From: Affinundibacterium baiyunense
GTDB lineage: Bacteria; Pseudomonadota; Gammaproteobacteria; Burkholderiales; Burkholderiaceae_D
Direction: 5' to 3'
Length of the DNA stretch: 64,000 nt
NCBI RefSeq assembly: GCF_018139645.1
Contig: NZ_JAGSPM010000004.1
Location: 186,001-250,000 of the forward strand
The position numbers and the translations under genes were made by a program. The notes under the pieces are model-generated. The model made no database searches. It worked only from the letters and a program-made list of their open reading frames with translations, and had not been told where the DNA came from. How positions within the stretch are numbered: the stretch's first letter is position 1; each line of letters starts with the position of its first letter. Positions 17,796 through 27,531 of the stretch are shown here, in pieces.

Positions 17796-17890
17796 TTGAA
17801 ACATAATTGAAACGCTTCTTGAAACACGAATTGAAACTCACCCTGAAACATTGCTTGAAACACTATTAGAAACACCACCTAAAACTCACC
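17796..17890 (+). repeat. Eight-unit 12-nt direct-repeat array (TTGAAAC-N5) abutting the prpR start codon
   Basis: GAAAC starts at 17798, 17809, 17821, 17833, 17845, 17857 and 17869, with a degenerate eighth unit (CTAAAACTCACC) ending at 17890, the base before the prpR ATG. The first unit is 11 nt and the rest are 12 nt. Spacer bases vary, while TTGAAAC is kept. An in-frame TAG at 17867 shows the array is not a prpR N-terminal extension. Likely roles are a multi-site PrpR upstream activating sequence and/or a leader element of prpR; neither can be proven from sequence. Confidence 0.85.
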
Positions 17891-19558
17891 ATGAGCCGTC
17901 GCCCTCCCATTCCGCGTGATCCACAAGATAAGCCGATTATCTGGACAGTCTCGATTTCACGCCTGTTCGATTTATTTCGCGACATCATGGTGGAGTACGA
18001 TGCCAGTGCCGACATCGAACCCATTCACCTTGGCTTTGAAGAGGCAGCACAAGTTTTACGTGAACGTCTACAGACAGAGCGTTGCGATGCGGTGGTTGCC
18101 GCTGGCTCAAATGGTGCCTATCTTAAAAGTCGCTTGCCGATCCCGGTTGTTATTGCCAAAGCCAGTGGTTTCGATGTGATGCAAGCCTTAGCACGCGCAC
18201 GCAAGGTTTCGCGGCAAATTGCGATTGTCACCTATCAAGAAACCATGCCGGAATTAGCTGAGTTTAAAGCGACCTTTGGCTTTCAAGTGGAACAGAGAAC
18301 TTACGTGACGGAAGAAGATGCCAAAAGTCAAATCAGTGAATTAAAAGCGATGGGAATACAAGCCATCGTCGGTGCGGGCTTAATCACAGATTTAGCCGAA
18401 GAAGCTGGAATGACGGGAATCTTCATGTACTCCGCAGCCTCTATTCGCCAAACCTTTGACGATGCAATCGAGATTTCGCGCTTAACCCGCTTAGAGGCGT
18501 CTAAAGGACGGCAACAACCGATAGGAGAATTACGCGCACGCCACAGCATCAATGATTTACGTGGTGAGTCTATACAGATGCAAGAGGTTAGGCAATCCAT
18601 CATGTTATATGCGCGCTCTCCAGCCACCGTGTTATTACAAGGTGAAACCGGCACCGGCAAAGAATTGGCTGCGCAGGCAATCCACAAAGAAAGTGCGCGT
18701 GCACGGCAAGCATTTGTGGCGGTGAATTGCGGCGCCATCGCCGAGTCCTTGTTGGAATCCGAATTATTTGGCTATGAAGAAGGCGCCTTCACTGGCTCGC
18801 GTCGAGGCGGACACGCCGGCCTGTTTGAAGCAGCACATCGAGGCAGTTTATTTTTAGATGAAATTGGTGAAATGCCTTTGAATCTGCAAACGCGCTTACT
18901 ACGCGTGTTAGAAGAAAGAGAAGTTGTTCGTGTCGGTGGCATACGCCCGATACCAGTAGATGTGCGTATTATTAGCGCAACCCATTGCGACCTTGAACAA
19001 AAAGTACGTGACGGACGATTTCGCGCCGATTTATTTTACCGCCTAGCTGTGCTACGTTTGCACTTACCTTCTTTACGTGAGCGCCCTGATGATCTAGTCT
19101 CACTCGCACAATGGAGTTTGAAGCAAGCTTGTGCAGCGATAGGCACACGCGCACATCCAAATGCACAAAATGAGTTGGCGCATTGTCACTTTATTTTGAA
19201 ACAATATGCATGGCCGGGAAATGTGCGCGAACTGCGCAATGTGATCGAGCGACTAGCTCTACATCTGTCAGCGGCACCACTACAAGCCATCACACCAAGC
19301 TTTCTAATAAAATTATTACCAGAACTAAATTCGGCCTCTACTACAAATCTGGATAAATTAGACACAACTTCTAGCGCTGAGTCATCAATTAAAACTAATA
19401 AATCAAATGGCGATTCAGGTCGCACTTTAGATCGTGATTTAGATTCCGATCTAGATTACCTGATAAAAAAATTCAATAATAATCGAGAGGATATCGCGCG
19501 CCATTTAGGAATTAGTCGAACCACCTTGTGGCGTCGCCTCAATAAAAAAAATCTTTGA
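17891..19558 (+). CDS. prpR: Sigma-54-dependent transcriptional regulator PrpR
   Basis: A 555-residue activator of the prp genes. The N-terminal PrpR sensory domain (about 12-215, two periplasmic-binding-like lobes) is known in enterobacteria to sense 2-methylcitrate. The AAA+ domain (about 225-460) has Walker A GETGTGKE (about 251), the sigma-54 contact loop GAFTGS (about 298) and FLDEIGEM. A Fis-type helix-turn-helix lies at the end ([20 protein letters not shown]). A polar, acidic linker (about 475-525) precedes the HTH. No Shine-Dalgarno sequence is visible before the ATG, because the repeat array runs right up to it; the conserved [16 protein letters not shown] near the N-terminus supports this start. 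Divergent from prpB. Confidence 0.95.
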   Translation: MSRRPPIPRDPQDKPIIWTVSISRLFDLFRDIMVEYDASADIEPIHLGFEEAAQVLRERLQTERCDAVVAAGSNGAYLKSRLPIPVVIAKASGFDVMQALARARKVSRQIAIVTYQETMPELAEFKATFGFQVEQRTYVTEEDAKSQISELKAMGIQAIVGAGLITDLAEEAGMTGIFMYSAASIRQTFDDAIEISRLTRLEASKGRQQPIGELRARHSINDLRGESIQMQEVRQSIMLYARSPATVLLQGETGTGKELAAQAIHKESARARQAFVAVNCGAIAESLLESELFGYEEGAFTGSRRGGHAGLFEAAHRGSLFLDEIGEMPLNLQTRLLRVLEEREVVRVGGIRPIPVDVRIISATHCDLEQKVRDGRFRADLFYRLAVLRLHLPSLRERPDDLVSLAQWSLKQACAAIGTRAHPNAQNELAHCHFILKQYAWPGNVRELRNVIERLALHLSAAPLQAITPSFLIKLLPELNSASTTNLDKLDTTSSAESSIKTNKSNGDSGRTLDRDLDSDLDYLIKKFNNNREDIARHLGISRTTLWRRLNKKNL

Positions 19559-19684
19559 CCGAAAAGAAACAATAAGTAACAAATCAAACAAAAAATATGC
19601 GGTATAAATCAGTCTATTTTTTCAAATAGAGACGCTTCGGTTAAAATTCAACTTTCCGACCCCACGCCAAAACAGGATATCTTC

Positions 19685-20062
19685 ATGACAAGCAATGCGA
19701 CAATAAAAAAATTACTGATTGTTGATGACAGCAAAGTCTCTCGCATGATCATTCGTGCTCGCGTGTTGGCAGTTTATCCAGATTGGGAAATTCTAGAAGC
19801 CAGTACAGGTGCGGAAGGCATCACGCAAGTGAGAGAACATCAGCCCGACTTCTGTACCATGGATATCAACATGCCAGGCATGTTAGGTACCGAAGCCGCC
19901 GAAATTATTTTAAAAGACTTTCCGCATATTCGCGTGGTGATTTTTTCAGCCAATATACAAGAAAGTTTTCAAGATAGAGCGAACGCCATGGGAGCCACCT
20001 TTGTGGCAAAGCCAATTACCGAAAAATCAATCGCAGAAGCATTACATTATTTTTTAGGATAA
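19685..20062 (+). CDS. Single-domain response regulator (CheY-like)
   Basis: A 125-residue receiver domain without an output domain. The acidic pair DD (residues 14-15), the phospho-acceptor Asp60 in TMDINMPG and the conserved Lys of VAKPI (about 111) are all present, so it should accept phosphate. It is 2 nt upstream of a CheC-like gene and so cotranscribed with it and with a diguanylate cyclase. The cognate kinase is not in this operon; the large histidine kinase at 22796-25858 lacks a receiver and is one possible donor. Confidence 0.9.
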   Translation: MTSNATIKKLLIVDDSKVSRMIIRARVLAVYPDWEILEASTGAEGITQVREHQPDFCTMDINMPGMLGTEAAEIILKDFPHIRVVIFSANIQESFQDRANAMGATFVAKPITEKSIAEALHYFLG

Positions 20063-20064
20063 CT

Positions 20065-20679
20065 GTGGATAGTCTAAGCGAACTCCATCTCGATGCACTG
20101 GCAGAAGTCTTTAATGTTGGCGCTGGCCGTGCTGCCGCCAGCTTAAGTGAAATTGTTGGTGACGAGGTCAAACTATCGGTACCCTCGGTCGAAATCAAAA
20201 AGAGCTCCGAAGTGGACTCGACGGTAATTGATTTCAACAATGCCAAGTTTGGCGTTGTTAGCCAACATTTCTCAGGGCCTTTCGACGCCCAAGCATTATT
20301 GCTCTTTACCGAGAGTCATGCTTTAGAAATCGTGCGCGACATGATGGGCTCACAAATGAGTATCGAAGAACTTGCTGAGTTTGAACAAGAAGCGATGTGC
20401 GAGTTGGGCAATATTATTCTCAATGCCTGCTTATCTGCGATGGCAGATATGTTGCACATCTCGCTAAATAGCTCGCTACCTGATTATCGTATCGCCTCAA
20501 CGGAAGACATTTTTAAAAGTCTGCAGAATTCAGATGATCAACCGTATATCCTCGTATTACATATTGACCTCTCTATCGAGAAGCGTCACTCAGAAGGACA
20601 TTTAATTTTCTTATTAAGTTCGATGTCACTTCGCAGTTTAGTGCAGCAACTAGAGCTGTTTTTAGGAAAAATTGAATGA
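20065..20679 (+). CDS. CheC/CheX-like phosphatase domain protein
   Basis: A 204-residue protein with the two-fold CheC architecture. The first half has DALAEVFNVGAGRAAASLSE, fitting the CheC phosphatase motif D-x3-E-x2-N. The second has EAMCELGNIILNACLSAM, with Glu in place of the first Asp/Ser but E-x2-N intact. CheC family proteins dephosphorylate CheY-like receivers. The start is GTG at 20065, 2 nt after the receiver stop codon. Its likely substrate is therefore the receiver upstream (inference). It overlaps the next gene by 4 nt (ATGA). There is no flagellar or chemotaxis gene nearby. Confidence 0.82.
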   Translation: MDSLSELHLDALAEVFNVGAGRAAASLSEIVGDEVKLSVPSVEIKKSSEVDSTVIDFNNAKFGVVSQHFSGPFDAQALLLFTESHALEIVRDMMGSQMSIEELAEFEQEAMCELGNIILNACLSAMADMLHISLNSSLPDYRIASTEDIFKSLQNSDDQPYILVLHIDLSIEKRHSEGHLIFLLSSMSLRSLVQQLELFLGKIE

Positions 20680-21665
20680 ATTTTGTAGATCAATACCAGA
20701 GTAAAATTTTTGATAGTTTGAACCTCGGCCTTATCGTTGTCGATGCAAACGAAAAAATTTTATTGTGGAACACTTGGTTAGAAAAACACTCTGGCATTAC
20801 CAGTGAGAATGCGATCGGACAGACGATCACCAACGTATTTTCGGATGCACCAAGTTCAGCGTTTCTCTCTGCACTACGCAATACGATTAATTATGGATTA
20901 CCTGCAGTGCTTTCAAATGCCTTACATCGTTCGCCGTTACCTTTGTTCTCGTTTGATGAAAGCTTCAAAAAGCAAATGGCGATTCATCAATCCATCACCA
21001 TTTCCCCTTTGGTTGCTGAAGAAGTTGGACACTGCTGCTTAATTCAAGTGAGCGATTCCAGCACATCGATACGCCGCGAGAAAATGTTGCGCTCGCATTC
21101 TGAAGTATTGAAAAAAGATGCGACCACGGATAGCTTAACTGGACTTTACAATCGACGCTTCTTCGACGAACACTACAAAATCTCTTTAGGACAAGCGATT
21201 CGACAGAAACATCCTTTATCGATTTTCATGGTCGATATCGATTACTTCAAGCAATATAACGACTACTACGGTCATCCGGCTGGGGACAAAGTGTTGATGC
21301 AAGTTGCGACGACGTTAAAAGCGCAACTTTCACGTTCTTCAGACATGCTTGCACGATATGGCGGTGAGGAATTTGTTTTGATCTTGCCCAATATGAGTAA
21401 CGATCATGGCATGCAATTCGCGCAGAAATTGATTAGCGCAGTCAATCAACTGGCGATCCCTCACCTGAAATCCAAAGCAAACAAAACTATTACGATTAGC
21501 ATTGGCTTTAGCACCTACGATCCGAATCAACATCGTGAAGTGTCAACGCTCATTGATGCGGCCGACACCGCGCTGTACAAGGCAAAGCAGCAAGGTCGGA
21601 ATCAGGCTTGTTTTATGCCTTTGGATACACTGCTATCGCATCGCTTACAAATTCAAGCAGATTAA
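20676..21665 (+). CDS. PAS-GGDEF diguanylate cyclase
   Basis: A 329-residue protein: PAS domain (about 8-135) and a GGDEF domain (about 160-320) with TDSLTGLYNRRFFDEHY at its entrance and active-site GGEEF at 229-233. An RxxD product-inhibition site (RSSD) stands five residues before it, so the enzyme should make c-di-GMP and be feedback-inhibited. No membrane segment is visible; it is probably cytosolic. It is the last gene of a three-gene operon with the receiver and CheC proteins, suggesting that phospho-signalling controls c-di-GMP output. Confidence 0.93.
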   Translation: MNFVDQYQSKIFDSLNLGLIVVDANEKILLWNTWLEKHSGITSENAIGQTITNVFSDAPSSAFLSALRNTINYGLPAVLSNALHRSPLPLFSFDESFKKQMAIHQSITISPLVAEEVGHCCLIQVSDSSTSIRREKMLRSHSEVLKKDATTDSLTGLYNRRFFDEHYKISLGQAIRQKHPLSIFMVDIDYFKQYNDYYGHPAGDKVLMQVATTLKAQLSRSSDMLARYGGEEFVLILPNMSNDHGMQFAQKLISAVNQLAIPHLKSKANKTITISIGFSTYDPNQHREVSTLIDAADTALYKAKQQGRNQACFMPLDTLLSHRLQIQAD

Positions 21666-21745
21666 TTATTAGCAAATATCCTCTACGTCGACAGTCTACT
21701 AAGGTATGTGAGGATGAAGCTAAAGTTCCCCACCTACTTTACTCT

Positions 21746-22531
21746 TTAATGATATCCACGTAAGACTTGCGCCAAACTGCCATTTTTCTTGCCGCGTAGG
21801 ATAGCGGCATCAATTTTCGCTATTACCTCAAGGTAACGCCCTTTTGCGCTGGCAAAGTGCGTCGTGTCGAAAAACAGTGGTTGATCACTTACATCAAAAT
21901 ATCTCCCTTCTAATTCAGGGTCATTCGATTCTTGTACGATAATACGATTGATGTATTGCTCCACTTCTTTTTGCGTTTCCATTCCACGCACAGGCCACAC
22001 CATCACATCACTGCGTTTTGCCATCAATTTTTTAAATCGCGCGTGTGTCGAAGCAGAATCTTCTTGCACCGTAAAAATGACATCGCGTGCCAAGTCAAAT
22101 TCCAAGCCATGACTAAAGCCGCGCCCGGTACTGACCACTTTACCGCGTAAATCTTCAACTGTACGGTACTTCGGCTTTGGCTTGCCATAGGTAATCCCCC
22201 AAATTCGCTCGACTACCACAGGCTCGGAAAAATGGTAAACAGTAATTCGTTCTCTCGAACGAGAAAAACCATAAATCACACCGTTGCCATTTAAAGTTTC
22301 TACTTGCGCACGCTTCCACGGCAAGATGACCGGTTCAAACTTCAAGCCAGTTTGCTTCTCAAAGTATTTCAAAATCTCGATTAACTTTGGATCCGTCGGT
22401 AATTGTTTGCCTTGCTGGTCTAGGCTTTCTTGTAGAAATAAGCGAACACGATTTTGATCTGCAGCGAGTGCGATATTTGGTAGCAGCCAAACTAGCAAAT
22501 AAGCAAATAATCTAAAACAAAAAACACGCAT
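21746..22531 (-). CDS. Periplasmic substrate-binding protein-like (SBP_bac_3), orphan
   Basis: A secreted protein of about 261 residues with a signal peptide (MRVFCFRLFAYLLVWLLPN, then ALA) and the type-3 solute-binding fold. Characteristic are ILPWKRAQVE and YHFSEPVVVERIWG, also seen in the paralogue at 30010. There are no permease or ATPase genes next to it, so it is either an orphan binding protein or part of a sensory pathway. The frame is open further upstream (to 22666), but starting at 22531 gives the only clean signal peptide; the ribosome site is weak and the start uncertain. Confidence 0.72.
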   Translation of the reverse strand: MRVFCFRLFAYLLVWLLPNIALAADQNRVRLFLQESLDQQGKQLPTDPKLIEILKYFEKQTGLKFEPVILPWKRAQVETLNGNGVIYGFSRSRERITVYHFSEPVVVERIWGITYGKPKPKYRTVEDLRGKVVSTGRGFSHGLEFDLARDVIFTVQEDSASTHARFKKLMAKRSDVMVWPVRGMETQKEVEQYINRIIVQESNDPELEGRYFDVSDQPLFFDTTHFASAKGRYLEVIAKIDAAILRGKKNGSLAQVLRGYH

Positions 22532-22795
22532 AAGTAGGCAAAATATTTGAATAGCGCCCAGTATCGCAGTCATGATGCTTTTGAGCAAGAAACTGTTTAT
22601 CTTCAACCGATGCCAGTATAAATCAGTACAAATAAAGCTTTCAAAAAAGTAAGTAAATAAATTCATATGCTCGCATCAACAACACTTGCCTTGATGAGGA
22701 ACATTTCTTCATGGATACTGTCACATCACATCGCGTCGAGCAAACTGATCGCAAGCGTTTGTATCACCATTCATTTCAACACAGGAGCACTCTGA

Positions 22796-25700
22796 ATGGA
22801 ATCACCCCAAATTCCTCAGAATGAAGAGTCCAGACTACAAGCACTGCGCGAGTATCACATCCTCGACACGCTCCCTGAGGAACGCTTTGATCGCCTTACT
22901 CGACTAGCTCAACAGATTTTTAATGTTGATATTGCACTAGTCTCTTTGATCGACGCTGATCGCCAATGGTTTAAATCAAAACAAGGACTTGATGCTTGCG
23001 AAACGGACCGCGAAATTTCTTTTTGTGGTCATGCCATTTTAGAACGTGAAATTTTTCATATTCCAAACGCCTTAAATGATCCACGTTTTGCCGATAATCC
23101 ACTCGTCACGGGAGCACCGAATATTCGCTTTTATGCAGGCGCACCACTACGCCCAGACGGTGAAAATAGCGTAGGTACCCTATGCATTATCGATAGTAAA
23201 GCCCGTATGCTCAGCATCAAAGAGCAACGTATCTTGCGGGATTTGGCGGATGGCGTTGAGCGTGAAATCGCTCAACTACAACAAAACTATCAGCACCAAG
23301 CCTTACTCGCATTAACCCAAATCTCATCGCTACTTGATCCTGACTATGCGCAATTACTGAGCAAGGGATTAAGCATCGCGCAAGAGTTTTTAGGAATGCC
23401 ACAGGCGTTGATCAATCGCATGCGAGATCAACAACTAGAAACCTTGATTTGCACAGGCACACCGTGCGGCAAGCCTCAGTCACCTAAATCACGTTCACAA
23501 TTATTTGATCCGAGCTGGCAAAGCTTACGTCCGTTCTATATTGAGAACGATCAGCTTAGTTTAATTCCTGATCTAAAAAAATCGCCGTATGCGGATATCG
23601 AGAATCAATCTCCGCTAAAAATTGGATCTTATATTGGCGTGCCTATCAAATTTCGTGGTGAATCTTATGGCAACTTAGTTTTTATGTCGCAAGAAGCACG
23701 TGTCCCAAATTACTTTAGTAAGGTAGAGATAGAATTCATTCGATTATTTAGTGAATGGGTACATAGCAAGATTCACGAATGGGAACTGGATCAATCACTC
23801 AAACTACAACAAAATCTGGCAAAAGCGATTTCACGTGCGCAAGAACGCTTTATTCATGGACAAGATCAAAGCAAAGGATTTCAAGGATTGCTGCATGACA
23901 TACTCGCTTTGGGTGAATGTCAGTTCGGTTTTATCGGCGAGATTTTAGAAGACAAATCTGGTGATCCCTTTGTAAAAACATTCGCAATCGAAACCATACA
24001 ATCTGAAGCCACTGTCGATATTCCTGCACCTAAGGTCGACGAGCTTGGGCAAAAAACTGAACGATTGAATGAAGATAAGTTCGCACAAAGAATCGAACAA
24101 AAAATCGAACAAAGAATTGAAGTCCGGCCACAAAATGATATTTTCACAGCGGCGATCGGTTCCAATTCTGTCGTGATCGATAATGCCGTCAGCGACGGCA
24201 AAGCATTTGCCAACTTTGTTCCACATGACTTAGAAATCCACAACTTTCTCGCTATACCAATTCACTATAACGAACAACAGATCGCCATGATTGGATTGGC
24301 GAATCGGCCTTTTGGTTTTCAGGAGTCGTTTATCCAATTTCTCGACCCGATCTTACTGACGATAGGCCAACTGGTTCAAGCGAATCGGGTACAAGTACAG
24401 CATACGGAAAGCGAAAGACGCTTAGCAGATATTATCAAGGGCACCAATATTGGCACCTGGGAATGGAATGTACAAACCGGTGAATCTTCGTTTAATCAGC
24501 GTTGGGCAGAAATTATTGGTTACAGCATTGAGGAGCTTTCGCCTACGGATATTTCTACTTGGACTAGATTTGCCCATCCTGATGATTTAAAAAAATCGAG
24601 TGAATTATTACAGAAGCATTTTGAAGGCGAGCTCGATTATTACGAAGCCATCAATCGTATGCGTCACAAAGATGGGCACTGGGTTTGGATTTTAGATCGT
24701 GGCTGTCTAGTTAGTCGCACCGCGGATGGCAAGCCTTTGATGATGTCCGGCAGTCACGCTGACATTTCAAAACAAAAAGAGGCAGATGCAAAACTTGCCA
24801 ACGCATACGATCTGTTAGAGCAATCCAATACCATTGCGCGAATAGGAACATGGGAAATTGATTTGCAAAGCTCGACGCTGCAATGGAGCAAAGTCACCAA
24901 AGAGATTTATGAAGTTCCTGACGACTTTGTCTGTGCAATCCATCAAACAGCGCAGTTCTATCCCAATGAAAAAGATCAACATACGATCCAACAACTGATC
25001 CAACGAGCAATCAACCAAGGTATTTCCTTCGATACTGAATTATCTATTCTCACGTATCAGAAGAAAGAGCGCTGGGTCAGAATTGTCGGCATGAGTAAAT
25101 TTCATGATGACGTTTGCGAGCGTGTCTATGGCACTATTCAAGACATCAGCGAGCGCAAACGCGTGGAGCGGATGAAAGATGAATTTATTTCCACTGTCAG
25201 TCACGAATTAAGAACGCCATTGACTTCGATTTCTGGCTCTTTAGGATTGATGGTGAATGGCGTGATGGGCGCGATTCCCGACAAAATTTCTAGCATGCTG
25301 CAAATCGCTTACAAGAACAGCCAAAGACTAAGTTTTCTGATCAATGATTTACTCGACATGGAAAAAATCTTGGCAGGGAAATTAAGCTTTGCGATGGAAA
25401 CACAAGCGCTGGCTCCACTGTTACAAAATGCCGTTGAAAGCAATCTTGGTGCTGGCATCGAGCGCATGATTTCAATTGCGATTGATAATCCGCATCAAGA
25501 GATTCGAATCTATATTGATACACAGCGATTACAACAAGTCTTATCGAATTTAATCTCGAATGCGATTAAATATTCACCGAATCATGGACATATTCAAATT
25601 ACCGTATCACGACAAGAAAAACAGGTACGCATCGCCGTACGTGACCAAGGCCCTGGCATTCCCCTTGCCTTTCAATCACAGATATTTAAAAAATTTGCGC

Positions 25701-25858
25701 AAGCAGATTCATCGGACACAAGACAACGAGGAGGAACTGGGCTTGGCCTAGCGATCAGCAAAGAATTAATTGAAGCTATGCATGGCAAGCTCAGTTTCAG
25801 CTCAGCATACGGCGAAGGGGCTAGTTTCTATGTTGATCTGCCGATACAAGAAGCTTAA
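22796..25858 (+). CDS. Multi-GAF/PAS sensor histidine kinase
   Basis: A 1020-residue soluble kinase with no membrane segment or signal peptide. Order: GAF 1 (about 25-160, with FCGHAIL and GTLCIID), GAF 2 (about 175-335), a third GAF-like region (about 350-545) with a charged insert (RIEQKIEQRIE), PAS/PAC 1 (about 550-670), PAS/PAC 2 (about 685-790), HisKA with phospho-acceptor His at about 803 (STVSHELRTPLTS), and HATPase (N box NLISNAIKYSP, DQGPGIP, GGTGLGLAIS). It lacks a receiver, so needs a separate response regulator. AGGAG lies 8 nt before the ATG. The ligand is unknown. Divergent from the binding-protein gene. Confidence 0.92.
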   Translation: MESPQIPQNEESRLQALREYHILDTLPEERFDRLTRLAQQIFNVDIALVSLIDADRQWFKSKQGLDACETDREISFCGHAILEREIFHIPNALNDPRFADNPLVTGAPNIRFYAGAPLRPDGENSVGTLCIIDSKARMLSIKEQRILRDLADGVEREIAQLQQNYQHQALLALTQISSLLDPDYAQLLSKGLSIAQEFLGMPQALINRMRDQQLETLICTGTPCGKPQSPKSRSQLFDPSWQSLRPFYIENDQLSLIPDLKKSPYADIENQSPLKIGSYIGVPIKFRGESYGNLVFMSQEARVPNYFSKVEIEFIRLFSEWVHSKIHEWELDQSLKLQQNLAKAISRAQERFIHGQDQSKGFQGLLHDILALGECQFGFIGEILEDKSGDPFVKTFAIETIQSEATVDIPAPKVDELGQKTERLNEDKFAQRIEQKIEQRIEVRPQNDIFTAAIGSNSVVIDNAVSDGKAFANFVPHDLEIHNFLAIPIHYNEQQIAMIGLANRPFGFQESFIQFLDPILLTIGQLVQANRVQVQHTESERRLADIIKGTNIGTWEWNVQTGESSFNQRWAEIIGYSIEELSPTDISTWTRFAHPDDLKKSSELLQKHFEGELDYYEAINRMRHKDGHWVWILDRGCLVSRTADGKPLMMSGSHADISKQKEADAKLANAYDLLEQSNTIARIGTWEIDLQSSTLQWSKVTKEIYEVPDDFVCAIHQTAQFYPNEKDQHTIQQLIQRAINQGISFDTELSILTYQKKERWVRIVGMSKFHDDVCERVYGTIQDISERKRVERMKDEFISTVSHELRTPLTSISGSLGLMVNGVMGAIPDKISSMLQIAYKNSQRLSFLINDLLDMEKILAGKLSFAMETQALAPLLQNAVESNLGAGIERMISIAIDNPHQEIRIYIDTQRLQQVLSNLISNAIKYSPNHGHIQITVSRQEKQVRIAVRDQGPGIPLAFQSQIFKKFAQADSSDTRQRGGTGLGLAISKELIEAMHGKLSFSSAYGEGASFYVDLPIQEA

Positions 25859-25989
25859 ATGAAAAACTGAAATAAAAAACTAAAATAAGGACTCAAAACT
25901 TAATAAGTACCCTGTTCAATATGAGTAGCAAATCAAACTAGCAGTAGCATTTATTAACCCAGCATCATAATAACGATAGAGACTGTAAT

Positions 25990-27291
25990 ATGAATAAACT
26001 GAAATCCATGAGCCTAGCCATCGTCTGCGCGTTGGCGACACCAGCATTCGCTGCAAGCACCGTCGTCAATTGCGGCAAACTTCTAGACGTAAAAAATGGT
26101 GTATGGCGCGATAAAGTTAGTGTGACAATCGAGAACAATCAAATCGTTTCGATTACACCGATGAAGACGGATGCGGCAAGCATCGATCTTAGCGGCTATT
26201 CTTGCTTGCCAGGCTTAATTGATATGCACGTACACTTATCACATGATCCCAAACCACAAGTAGAACAACTACGCGCACGCCTCACTTCGGATCCTGCAGA
26301 TTATGCATATGCGTCGATTAAGTTGGCTGAACGCACCTTGTTATCCGGCTTTACTACCGTGCGCGACCTCGGTGCTGGCGATGGCTTAAATGTGTCGATG
26401 AAGCGCGCCATTGAAGCTGGCAGTATTATTGGGCCACGCTTATTCACCGCAGGCAAATCAATTGCGACCACTGGCGGTCATGCCGACCCTAGCAATGGCT
26501 TGTCAATGGCGATGCGTAATGCAGTTGGCAAACCAGGCCCAGAGCAAGGTGTGATCAATGGTGTTGATAGTGCGCGCGAAGCGGTGCGTAGTCGTTATCA
26601 AGAAGGCGCTGATTTAATTAAGATTACGGCGACTGCTGGTGTCTTGAGTCAAGCCAGCAGTGGTGAAAATACCCAATTTACCGATGAAGAATTAAAAGCA
26701 ATTATTCAAACAGCCAAGGATTATGGATTCCGCGTTGCAGCGCATGCTCACGGCAATGAGGGCATCAAGCGTGCGCTGCGTGCCGGTATTGATTCGATAG
26801 AACACGGCACGTACATGGATGACGAGGCCATCGCCTTATTCAAAAAAAATGGCGCATGGTATGTTCCGACCATTTCAGCAGGTAAATTTGTTGCCGACAA
26901 AGCGAAAGTACCAAACTACTTCTCACCATTGGTGCAACCTAAAGCCGCTGCGATTGGCCCTTTGATTCAATCGACTTTTGCACGCGCATACAAAGCCGGT
27001 GTAAAAATCGCCTTCGGTACCGATGCTGGCGTATTCCCGAATGGTGACAACGCAAAAGAGTTTCGTTACATGGTAGAAGCAGGCATGCCAGAACTTGCCG
27101 CTATTCGTAGCGCAACTTTGAGTGCGGCGGAATTACTCAATCAAAGCAAACGACTAGGCTCAATCGAACCCAACTTTGCCGCTGACATCATTGCGGTCAA
27201 AGGCGATCCTTTAAAGGACATCAGCGTATTAGAAAAAGTCGACTTTGTAATGAAGGATGGTGTTGTATATAAAAGACCAGATGCAAAATAA
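25990..27291 (+). CDS. Secreted metal-dependent amidohydrolase
   Basis: A 433-residue exported hydrolase with a signal peptide (cleavage near AFAAS, about residue 22). The amidohydrolase metal site is recognisable: HVHL (about 80), Lys in DLIKITATAG (about 215), HAHG (about 253), EHGT (about 270) and GTDAG (about 345). The closest groups by style are the imidazolonepropionase-like amidohydrolases that act on dipeptides such as Xaa-Pro, carbamates or lactams. Substrate cannot be told from sequence. Probably monocistronic. Confidence 0.88.
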   Translation: MNKLKSMSLAIVCALATPAFAASTVVNCGKLLDVKNGVWRDKVSVTIENNQIVSITPMKTDAASIDLSGYSCLPGLIDMHVHLSHDPKPQVEQLRARLTSDPADYAYASIKLAERTLLSGFTTVRDLGAGDGLNVSMKRAIEAGSIIGPRLFTAGKSIATTGGHADPSNGLSMAMRNAVGKPGPEQGVINGVDSAREAVRSRYQEGADLIKITATAGVLSQASSGENTQFTDEELKAIIQTAKDYGFRVAAHAHGNEGIKRALRAGIDSIEHGTYMDDEAIALFKKNGAWYVPTISAGKFVADKAKVPNYFSPLVQPKAAAIGPLIQSTFARAYKAGVKIAFGTDAGVFPNGDNAKEFRYMVEAGMPELAAIRSATLSAAELLNQSKRLGSIEPNFAADIIAVKGDPLKDISVLEKVDFVMKDGVVYKRPDAK

Positions 27292-27413
27292 ATCGCATCT
27301 ATTGTCGCTTAAATGAAGCATAAATGATGCAACATTGATGTACAAATGCAAAGATAAAGACTCGCTCTGATATCATTTAAATCGGATTCAAGAGAGCTTC
27401 AAAAGCACAAATC

Positions 27414-27450
27414 CTATTCGCAGCTTGCACAACAGCAATTCTGCGAATAG
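27414..27450 (+). terminator. Hairpin, possible weak terminator downstream of the amidohydrolase
   Basis: CTATTCGCAG (27414-27423) pairs exactly with CTGCGAATAG (27441-27450) around a 17-nt loop, followed by a T-rich but interrupted stretch. It lies 120 nt after the stop codon, so the terminator role is tentative. Confidence 0.35.
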
Positions 27451-27531
27451 CTCTTTGTTTGTACTTGAAATCGAAAAACATCTGAGCGTTCCTTATTTTT
27501 GCATAACCACCTCTATTCGCCTCGCCTTGTC

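Noticed and set aside
17796-17890. CRISPR-like direct repeats
   Set aside because: The period is only 12 nt with a 7-nt core; there are no 25-40 nt repeats or unique spacers, and no cas genes.
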